Assembly: GCA_902519255.1 (NCBI GenBank)
Contig: CABYIV010000002.1
Span: 77,588 to 141,587, forward strand
Direction of reading: 5' to 3'
From: an uncultured Pelagibacteraceae bacterium
GTDB taxonomy: Bacteria > Pseudomonadota > Alphaproteobacteria > Pelagibacterales > Pelagibacteraceae
DNA length: 64,000 bases
In this document: positions 57,861 to 64,000 of the stretch, piece after piece
How the letters are laid out: the number at the start of each line of letters is the position of its first letter
Numbering within the stretch: position 1 is the stretch's first letter
Program-made: the position numbers and the translations under genes
The notes under the pieces: generated by a model
Seen by the model: only the letters and a program-made list of their open reading frames with translations
Database searches by the model: none
What the model was told of the DNA's origin: nothing

Positions 57861-58121
57861 TTATAAGGAATTTATTTTTTTTGTTATTCTAGAAATATTT
57901 CTTGACGCGTTTTGCTTTTTTATCACCCCTGTCTTTGCTATTTTCATCAATTCAGAGTTTAATTTTGGCAAGAATGCTAAAGCTTCTTTTTTGTCTTTTT
58001 TATCAAGAATTAAATTCATTTTTTTTATTGCAGATCTAAACCTGCTTTTTCTAGACTTATTTACCGTTGTTTGACGTGATATACGTCTTATTCGTTTAAT
58101 AGCTGATTTAGTGTTTGCCAT
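57861..58121 (-). CDS. rpsT: 30S ribosomal protein S20
   Basis: S20 binds 16S rRNA early in small-subunit assembly. The ATG at 58121 yields 86 residues with the family start MANTKSAIKRIRR; a longer frame upstream would overlap mutM. The helical, Lys/Arg-rich middle and the GVIKKQNASRNISRITKKI end fit. Position between mutM and dnaA is typical of alphaproteobacteria. Confidence 0.95.
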   Translation of the reverse strand: MANTKSAIKRIRRISRQTTVNKSRKSRFRSAIKKMNLILDKKDKKEALAFLPKLNSELMKIAKTGVIKKQNASRNISRITKKINSL

Positions 58122-58171
58122 AAGCGCGATTGTATATAACGAGAAATTTATACGGTCAATATAATAATTTT

Positions 58172-59035
58172 TTATTTTTGACAAATATTACAAAAAAATG
58201 TTGATCTATTAGTGATAAATTTTTTTTTTATTGTCCCTTTGCATCCTGGTGAAAGACAACTCTTATTTTCTCTATTGTATACTTTAAAGTTATCTTGATA
58301 AGATCCATTTTTACCAACGATATTTTTAAAATCTCTAATACTAGACCCACCTTTTTTTATCGCTAAATTTAGAATTTTTCTTGAATATTTAATAATATTA
58401 ATACAATCGTTTTCACTTAAAGATTTTGCTTTTTTTTTTGGATTTATTTTAGAGCTGAATAAAATTTCACTTGCATAAATATTCCCCAAACCTGAAACAA
58501 ACTTTTGATCTAAGAGAAAATTTTTTATATTCTTTTTCTTTTTATAAAAATATTTTTTTAAGTAGTTGAGATTAAATTTCGAAGAAAAAGGCTCAGGACC
58601 ATAGTTATTTATAAAATTTTCTAAATTATTCTTATTATCAAACAATTTGAAATAACCAAATCTTCTGGGATCATTGTATATAATTTTTATGTTATCAAAT
58701 TCTAAAAATACATGGTTATGTTTTTTTGGCAAATAAGGACTATGATAAAAACTTGCATTTGTTTTTTGATTTAAAATATTTTTTCTTAAGAGATGTATAG
58801 TGCCAGACATTCCAAGATGAATTAAGCAAAATTTTTCATCATTTAAAACTAGTATGATATATTTTGAAAACCTATTAACTTTTTTTATTGATTTTGATTG
58901 AAGTCTTGTTTCAAAATCTTTTTTTATTTTGTACCTTAAATTCCTATTCTTAATACTTACTTTTTTTATTTTTTTTCCTGTTATTGTTCTACTTAGTGAC
59001 TCTTTAACAACTTCTACTTCTGGCAATTCTGGCAT
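58172..59035 (-). CDS. mutM: Formamidopyrimidine-DNA glycosylase
   Basis: It removes 8-oxoguanine and cleaves the abasic site. The 287-residue protein starts PELPEVEVV after Met, with catalytic Pro1 and Glu2; HLGMSG carries the important Met, DPRRFGY the minor-groove Arg, and GLGNIYASEIL the H2TH region. The C-terminal zinc finger uses CLSPGC and FFCNIC. It diverges from ubiE with a 32-base gap. Confidence 0.95.
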   Translation of the reverse strand: MPELPEVEVVKESLSRTITGKKIKKVSIKNRNLRYKIKKDFETRLQSKSIKKVNRFSKYIILVLNDEKFCLIHLGMSGTIHLLRKNILNQKTNASFYHSPYLPKKHNHVFLEFDNIKIIYNDPRRFGYFKLFDNKNNLENFINNYGPEPFSSKFNLNYLKKYFYKKKKNIKNFLLDQKFVSGLGNIYASEILFSSKINPKKKAKSLSENDCINIIKYSRKILNLAIKKGGSSIRDFKNIVGKNGSYQDNFKVYNRENKSCLSPGCKGTIKKKFITNRSTFFCNICQK

Positions 59036-59067
59036 TTATTATTATATTAATTAATATTATTTATTTT

Positions 59068-59775
59068 ATGCAACAATATCTTCAAAATAAAAAAGGTCTA
59101 GTCCAAGGTGTGTTTGATAAAGTTTATGATAAATACGACATCATGAATGATTTAATGTCACTTGGAGTTCATAGAATCTGGAAAAGAAATTTAATAAATT
59201 GGATGAACCCAGGTAAAAATAAAATTCTAGCAGATGTTGCATGTGGTACAGGTGATATAGCAAAACTTTTTATCGATAATAGTTCAAATAAAAATATAGA
59301 ATTATTTTGTATTGATCCCAATGAAGGAATGATGAAAAAGGGAAAAAATAGACTATCAAATTACAAAAATATTAAGTGGATTAAGGGGTCAGCAGAGAAG
59401 TTGCCTTTAAAATCTAATTCTTGTGATTATTACACAATCAGTTTTGGTTTAAGAAATACAAAAAATATTAATAAATCCTTAAGTGAAGCGTACAGAGTTT
59501 TAAAGTCAGGAGGAAGATTTTTTTGTTTAGAATTTTCAAAAATTCAAAATTTAAACTTAGATTTAGTCTATAAAAGATACTCTAAATTAATTCCAGAAAT
59601 AGGAAAATTTGTGGTTGGTGAAAAAGAGCCTTATGAATATCTAATAAAAAGTATCCAAGAATTTGTTAATCAAGAGGAATTAAAGGGTTTAATGGAGAAA
59701 AATAATTTTATTAAATGCGAGTATAGAAACTATTCTGGTGGAATAGTAGCTATTCATTCAGGTTGGAAAATATGA
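59068..59775 (+). CDS. ubiE: Demethylmenaquinone/ubiquinone C-methyltransferase
   Basis: SAM-dependent methylation of the benzoquinol ring in ubiquinone synthesis. The 235-residue product shows VFDKVYDKYDIMNDLMSLGVHRIWKR, SAM motif I DVACGTGDIAKLF, DPNEGMMKKG, and SFGLRNTKNINKSLSEAYRVLKSGGRFFCLEFSK-type motifs (SFGLRN, LKSGGRFFCLEFS). It overlaps ubiB by four bases. Confidence 0.96.
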   Translation: MQQYLQNKKGLVQGVFDKVYDKYDIMNDLMSLGVHRIWKRNLINWMNPGKNKILADVACGTGDIAKLFIDNSSNKNIELFCIDPNEGMMKKGKNRLSNYKNIKWIKGSAEKLPLKSNSCDYYTISFGLRNTKNINKSLSEAYRVLKSGGRFFCLEFSKIQNLNLDLVYKRYSKLIPEIGKFVVGEKEPYEYLIKSIQEFVNQEELKGLMEKNNFIKCEYRNYSGGIVAIHSGWKI

Positions 59776-61340
59776 TTAAAAAATTATACATACTTTTTAA
59801 GCTTGGAAGGAAATTAGCAAAATCTGACGCTTTAAGTATATTCACAAAGTTTCATAATCCACCGATTGGAATAAAAATTTTATTCTATTTGTTGTCTTTA
59901 TCATTTTCAAAAAAAGATAATTCTTTTGTAAATGAAACCGAAGGTGAAAGATTATCAAACTCCTTGCAATCTATGGGCACAACATTCATTAAATTAGGTC
60001 AATTTCTAGCAACTAGACCAGATATAATTGGAGAAAAGTTATCAAAGCAACTAGAGAGTTTACAAGATCGTTTGCCTCCCTTTGAATTATCTAAAGCTAA
60101 AGAAATAATCAAAAAAGATCTAGGGGAAGGTAATTTTAATTCAATTATAAATCTTTCTGAACCAGTGGCAGCAGCATCTATAGCTCAAGTTCATAAAGCG
60201 CAAATAAATGATAATGGCACAATTAAAGATGTGGCTATAAAAATTTTACGACCAAATATAAAAAAAATATTCAACGAAGAAATTGATGCTTTGATGCTTT
60301 TTGCTTTTTTGACTGAGTCAATTATCAAAAAGACAAAAAGACTTAAATTAGTTGAGGTTGTTTATTTACTAAAAGAAATAACCAATTTAGAAATGGATTT
60401 AAGATTTGAAGCTGCTGCAGCTAATGAGTATTCTGAAAACACTAAGAATGACAGTGGATTTCAAGTTCCTAGAATTTATTGGAATTTTACTAGTGAAAAT
60501 GTAATGACTTTAGACTGGGTTGAAGGTATCTCTATAAGAGAAACAGAAGAGTTAGAAAAAAGAAATATAGACACCAAAAAAATTGCATCAGATATTATTC
60601 AACATTTTCTAAGACATGCTGTTAGAGATGGTTTTTTTCATGCAGATATGCATCAAGGTAACATTTTTATAAACAATAGTGGTCAAATAGTTCCTATCGA
60701 TTTTGGTATAATGGGAAGGCTCGATGATTTGAGTAAAAAATTCCTTGCTGAGATTTTATATGGTTTTATTAAACGAGATTATAAAAAAGTGGCTGAAGTT
60801 CATTTGGCTGCAGGGTTAGTTCCAAAAGAAGTGCCTGTTGATGATCTCGCCCAAGCACTAAGATCAATAGGAGAGCCAATATTTGGTCAGTCTATTAAAG
60901 ATATATCTGGCGGTAAATTACTCAAACAACTTTTTGATGTGACAGAAAAATTTAATATGCAAACTCAACCACAGTTGCTCATGCTGCAGAAAACCATGGT
61001 AGTAGTTGAAGGTGTTGCAAGAAGATTAAATCCAGAGACAAACATTTGGGAAACGTCAAGACCTGTTCTTGAAAAATGGCTTAAAGAAACAAAAGATCCT
61101 ATAACAACATTAAATGAAACTCTAAAAAATTCTACAGAAGTTATAAAAAGATTACCAGAAATGCCGCAAATAATGGATAAAGCAAACCAAGCATTAACAT
61201 TTCTTGCAAGTGGACAAATTCCACAAAATACTAATACGTATAATGATCTAAATACAAAAAAAAATGAAATGGTAGCTTTCAGAAATCAATCAATCATTGG
61301 TTTATTATTACTTGTAATTTTAGGATTAGTAGTATTTTAA
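59772..61340 (+). CDS. ubiB: UbiB kinase-like ubiquinone biosynthesis protein
   Basis: UbiB/COQ8 is an atypical kinase needed for ubiquinone synthesis. The ATG at 59772 overlaps the ubiE stop (ATGA) and gives 522 residues; a TTG three codons upstream is less likely. Signatures are the KxGQ motif TTFIKLGQFLATRPD, the Ala-rich loop EPVAAASIAQVHKA, VAIKILRP, and HADMHQGN with IDFGIMG. One C-terminal membrane helix (SIIGLLLLVILGLVVF) anchors it. Confidence 0.95.
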   Translation: MIKKLYILFKLGRKLAKSDALSIFTKFHNPPIGIKILFYLLSLSFSKKDNSFVNETEGERLSNSLQSMGTTFIKLGQFLATRPDIIGEKLSKQLESLQDRLPPFELSKAKEIIKKDLGEGNFNSIINLSEPVAAASIAQVHKAQINDNGTIKDVAIKILRPNIKKIFNEEIDALMLFAFLTESIIKKTKRLKLVEVVYLLKEITNLEMDLRFEAAAANEYSENTKNDSGFQVPRIYWNFTSENVMTLDWVEGISIRETEELEKRNIDTKKIASDIIQHFLRHAVRDGFFHADMHQGNIFINNSGQIVPIDFGIMGRLDDLSKKFLAEILYGFIKRDYKKVAEVHLAAGLVPKEVPVDDLAQALRSIGEPIFGQSIKDISGGKLLKQLFDVTEKFNMQTQPQLLMLQKTMVVVEGVARRLNPETNIWETSRPVLEKWLKETKDPITTLNETLKNSTEVIKRLPEMPQIMDKANQALTFLASGQIPQNTNTYNDLNTKKNEMVAFRNQSIIGLLLLVILGLVVF

Positions 61341-61348
61341 TCTCAACG

Positions 61349-62548
61349 ATGAATTATTTTGAGAATAAAAAAATACTGTTGATTATATGTGGTGGAATTT
61401 CTGCCTACAAAAGTCTTGAGTTAATAAGATTATTTAAGAAAAATGGTGCTCGTGTAAAAACTATATTAACAAAAAATGCAAAAGAGTTTGTAACTCCACT
61501 ATCTGTTTCGTCTCTTTCCCAAGAAAAAGTTTATGACGATATATTTAGTGCAGAAAACGAAGCTGAGATGGACCACATATCTTTATCAAGATGGGCTGAT
61601 GCAGTATTAGTTGCACCAATTACAGCTAATACCATATCGAAAGTAGCCTCAGGAAATGCAGAAGATTTGGCGTCTACTGTTTTATTAGCTTCTAATAAAC
61701 AAATATTTTTAGCACCGGCAATGAATGTAAGAATGTGGGAGCATCCTTCTACTAAAGAAAACATATTAAAATTAAAAAGCTTTGGATACAAAATTATTGG
61801 GCCAGAGATAGGAGATATGGCATGTGGTGAATACGGTGAAGGAAAAATGACAGAACCAAATGAAATAGTCAATACGCTTAAAAATTATTTTTCTAATTTA
61901 GATAAAAATAAAAAATTAAAAGCTTTAGTTACTGCAGGACCAACTAATGAATATATTGATCCTGTAAGATTTATTACAAATAAATCCAGTGGCAAACAAG
62001 GATATGAAATAGCCAAATGTCTTAGAGACAATGGATTTGATACGACACTTATTTCTGGAAAGACAAGCATTAAACCTTTGGACGGTGTTAATTTTGTAAG
62101 TGTTGAAACGGCTGAAGAGATGTTCAAAGAAAGTTTAAATAATCTACCAACAGATGTAGCTATTTTTTCTGCAGCTGTTTCTGATTTTAAAGTGAAAAAT
62201 TATAAAAGTACAAAGATTAAAAAGAATGAAGAATTTAACTTAGAGCTAGAAAAAAATATTGATATTTTAAATCATATATCTAATCACAATTCATTAAGAC
62301 CAAAAATAACAATTGGTTTTGCAGCAGAAACAAACAATCTCTCGACAAATGCAAAAGATAAGTTGAATGAAAAAAATTGTGACTGGGTAATTGCAAATGA
62401 TGTCTCAGATCAAACTATAGGATTTGGATCAGATTTTAATAAAATTTCTATATTTTACAAAGATAAACCTGAAGAAAATTTTGAAAAGATGAGTAAATCA
62501 TTGGTAGCTGAGGAAATAGTCAAAAGAATAATTCAACAGATTAATTAA
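61349..62548 (+). CDS. coaBC: Bifunctional CoaBC, phosphopantothenate-cysteine ligase/decarboxylase
   Basis: It makes 4'-phosphopantetheine in coenzyme A synthesis. The 399-residue protein has the FMN-dependent CoaC half with CGGISAYKSLE, His in HISLSRWAD, PAMNVRMW and active-site Cys in GDMACGEYGEGKM, then CoaB with TAGPTNEYIDPVRFITNKSSG, AAVSDFKV and FAAET. It follows ubiB by eight bases, and precedes dut by four. Confidence 0.96.
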   Translation: MNYFENKKILLIICGGISAYKSLELIRLFKKNGARVKTILTKNAKEFVTPLSVSSLSQEKVYDDIFSAENEAEMDHISLSRWADAVLVAPITANTISKVASGNAEDLASTVLLASNKQIFLAPAMNVRMWEHPSTKENILKLKSFGYKIIGPEIGDMACGEYGEGKMTEPNEIVNTLKNYFSNLDKNKKLKALVTAGPTNEYIDPVRFITNKSSGKQGYEIAKCLRDNGFDTTLISGKTSIKPLDGVNFVSVETAEEMFKESLNNLPTDVAIFSAAVSDFKVKNYKSTKIKKNEEFNLELEKNIDILNHISNHNSLRPKITIGFAAETNNLSTNAKDKLNEKNCDWVIANDVSDQTIGFGSDFNKISIFYKDKPEENFEKMSKSLVAEEIVKRIIQQIN

Positions 62549-62552
62549 CTTA

Positions 62553-62990
62553 ATGGTGAAAGTCTTAATTAAAAAATTAGACAAGAAAGTTAAACTGCCA
62601 GAATATAAAACAACAGGATCATCTGGACTAGATTTGACTGCATTCATTGAAAAGACAATAGTAATTAAACCGGGCGAAAACGCTTTAGTGCCAACAGGTA
62701 TATCCATTGCAATACCTGAGGATACCGAAGTTCAGATCAGGCCACGATCAGGTTTAGCAGCTAAAAATAATATAAGTGTATTAAATACTCCTGGAACAAT
62801 TGATAGTGACTATAGAGGAGAAATAAAAGTAATTTTATTTAATCATGGAGATAAAGACTTTACAGTAAATAACGATGATAGAATTGCGCAAATGATACTA
62901 ATGCCAATTCTAAAAGTAGATTTTGAAACTGCAGAAACTTTGCCTGAGACAATTAGAGGTTCGGGTGGATTTGGATCAACGGGTAAGTGA
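62553..62990 (+). CDS. dut: dUTP diphosphatase
   Basis: It clears dUTP to avoid uracil in DNA. All five motifs of the trimeric dUTPase appear in 145 residues: GSSGLDLTA, RPRSGLA, GTIDSDYRGE, RIAQMIL and the C-terminal RGSGGFGSTG. Its stop overlaps the GTG start of the next gene by four bases (GTGA). The coaBC-dut pairing is common. Confidence 0.97.
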   Translation: MVKVLIKKLDKKVKLPEYKTTGSSGLDLTAFIEKTIVIKPGENALVPTGISIAIPEDTEVQIRPRSGLAAKNNISVLNTPGTIDSDYRGEIKVILFNHGDKDFTVNNDDRIAQMILMPILKVDFETAETLPETIRGSGGFGSTGK

Positions 62991-63739
62991 AAAATTCATT
63001 ATCTAAACGAAAGCTTGAGAGATACTCTAGACAAATAATACTTAAGGATATTGGTATATTAGGACAAAAGAAAATAATTAATTCAAAAGTTTTAATTGTA
63101 GGAATTGGTGGATTAGGTAGTCCTGTTGCAGACTTGTTGGCTAGATGCGGTGTAGGGTATATAGGTGCTATTGATCACGATAAAGTAGATATTTCAAATC
63201 TTCAAAGACAAATTTTGTATACTTCAAAAGATGTTGGAAAATTTAAAGTTGATATCTTTAAAAGAAGAATAAAATTAATTAACAGAGATGTAAAAGTCAA
63301 AATTTTAAAAGAAAAAGCATCAGAAAAAAATTTAAATAAAATTGTAAAAGATTTCGATATAATTGTAGATGGAACAGATAATTTTAAAACTAAATTTTTA
63401 ATAAATAAATTTTCATTAAAATATAAAAGAAAATTAATAGTTGGTGCTATTAGCAAATTTGATGGACATATTTTTTCATTCGATTTTAATAAAAAATCAA
63501 GCCCATGTTTAAAATGTTTTTACCAGTCAGAACCTTCTGATGAAGTTTTAAATTGTGAAAGTGAAGGAATATTAGGAACTACATCAAATATAATTGGGAG
63601 TATGCAAGCAAATGAAGTTTTAAAAAACATAATTTCTTCTGATAAAAGTCTTCACTCATCAATTCTGGTTGTTAATCTAAAAAAACTAGAATTTAGAAAA
63701 ATAAAATTTACTAAAAAAAGAGGTTGCTTGTGCAATTAA
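62987..63739 (+). CDS. ThiF/MoeB/HesA-family adenylyltransferase
   Basis: A 250-residue E1-like enzyme that adenylates the C-terminus of a sulfur-carrier protein (ThiS or MoaD). Visible are RYSRQIILKDIG at the N-terminus, the nucleotide-binding VGIGGLGSPVADLLARCGVG, DISNLQRQ with the conserved Arg, DGTDNFKTKFLIN, and zinc Cys pairs in SPCLKCF and GCLCN. A Cys in NCESEGILG corresponds to the MoeB region before GIIGSMQA. It starts at GTG 62987. Whether it serves thiamin or molybdopterin cannot be told. Confidence 0.88.
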   Translation: MKNSLSKRKLERYSRQIILKDIGILGQKKIINSKVLIVGIGGLGSPVADLLARCGVGYIGAIDHDKVDISNLQRQILYTSKDVGKFKVDIFKRRIKLINRDVKVKILKEKASEKNLNKIVKDFDIIVDGTDNFKTKFLINKFSLKYKRKLIVGAISKFDGHIFSFDFNKKSSPCLKCFYQSEPSDEVLNCESEGILGTTSNIIGSMQANEVLKNIISSDKSLHSSILVVNLKKLEFRKIKFTKKRGCLCN

Positions 63740-64000
63740 TCTTCAAGATTTTAATCATAATATTTTTTACCTCGAATGCCATTTCAGAGGATAATGAAAA
63801 ATTTTTAATGCTTAAAAATGATAAGGTAAACGTAAGATATGGACCAAGTTTTGATTATCCAATAAAGTATATTTACAAGAAAATGAACTTGCCAGTAAAA
63901 GTGATTGATAAAAAAGAAAATTTTAGAAGAATAATTGATAATAAAAAAAATGGTGGGTGGATACATATATCTCAATTGAAGCAATCAAAATCATTTATAA
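63730..64000 (+). CDS. SH3-domain secreted protein (C-terminus beyond window)
   Basis: From a GTG at 63730, overlapping the ThiF-like gene by ten bases, the frame is open to the window edge (90 codons). The N-terminus is a signal peptide (MQLIFKILIIIFFTSNAIS-E). The next part, KVNVRYGPSFDYPIKYIYKKM and GGWIHISQL, is a bacterial SH3 domain of the type found in alphaproteobacterial periplasmic proteins that probably bind cell wall. The rest is outside the window. Confidence 0.8.
   Translation, partial: MQLIFKILIIIFFTSNAISEDNEKFLMLKNDKVNVRYGPSFDYPIKYIYKKMNLPVKVIDKKENFRRIIDNKKNGGWIHISQLKQSKSFI

Overview
The window looks like a piece of a streamlined marine alphaproteobacterial chromosome, most likely Pelagibacterales (SAR11). 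The DNA is very A+T-rich, proteins are rich in Lys/Asn/Ile, spacers are tiny and many neighbouring genes overlap by 1-40 bases. Gene order is alphaproteobacterial: bolA/J-protein/cobS/cobT, Suv3-like helicase/fdxA/carD, tlpA/argH/lipoprotein/lysA, and dnaA/rpsT/mutM/ubiE/ubiB/coaBC/dut. No rRNA, insertion sequence, phage gene, integrase or CRISPR array was seen. No stretch above about 300 bases lacks a gene except 45810-46133, which holds a tiny Lys-rich ORF with its own promoter and terminator.

Layout. 1-1783 (-): a large secreted protein of unknown function, cut by the window edge, plus a 46-residue membrane peptide. 1880-3494 (+): aroK-aroB of the shikimate pathway. 3474-7036: bolA (-), then a J-domain protein, cobS and cobT (+). 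20197-7028 (-): a long co-directional run of glycosyltransferase, thrS, infC, rpmI, rplT, pheS, pheT, lepA, tRNA-Ser, gyrB and regB, mainly translation genes ending in gyrase and a redox sensor kinase. 20240-26923: an alpha/beta hydrolase (+) facing gltB-gltD (-), which make glutamate synthase. 27102-34211: uppP (+) facing aceE-aceF-dioxygenase-EamA exporter (-). 34323-34915 (+): tRNA-Arg, a micro-ORF and a thioesterase. 41595-34912 (-): acetoacetyl-CoA synthetase, aminotransferase and a TAXI-type TRAP transporter.

41758-45809 (+): Suv3-like RNA helicase, TerB-like protein, 7Fe ferredoxin and a CarD regulator with a long Lys-rich tail. 45866-45949 (-): the 27-residue Lys/Arg/Ala peptide. 46134-47938 (-): fatty acyl-CoA ligase and tRNA-Leu. 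48004-49607 (+): a VTT/DedA membrane protein, DsbB and a COQ7-type hydroxylase. 49604-51668: HNH endonuclease and carboxylesterase (-), a HIG1-like membrane protein (+), and a TlpA-like thioredoxin (-). 51688-55108 (+): argH, LptM-like lipoprotein, lysA, plsC. 59035-55105 (-): mutM, rpsT, dnaA, dnaN. 59068-64000 (+): ubiE, ubiB, coaBC, dut, a ThiF/MoeB-like enzyme and a truncated SH3 protein.

Functional threads: ubiquinone synthesis (ubiE, ubiB, coq7) with a RegB kinase that carries the quinone-binding and redox-Cys signatures; pyruvate entry to acetyl-CoA with an unusual lipoyl-E1 fusion; nitrogen assimilation (gltBD); lysine and arginine synthesis; and uptake of an unknown organic acid linked to acetoacetate activation. 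The most unusual items are the complete CobS/CobT chelatase motor with BolA and a J-protein but no CobN nearby, the Lys-rich micro-gene next to a CarD with a histone-tail-like extension, the lipoyl domain on AceE, and the TerB-like protein where relatives usually carry an S4 RNA-binding gene.
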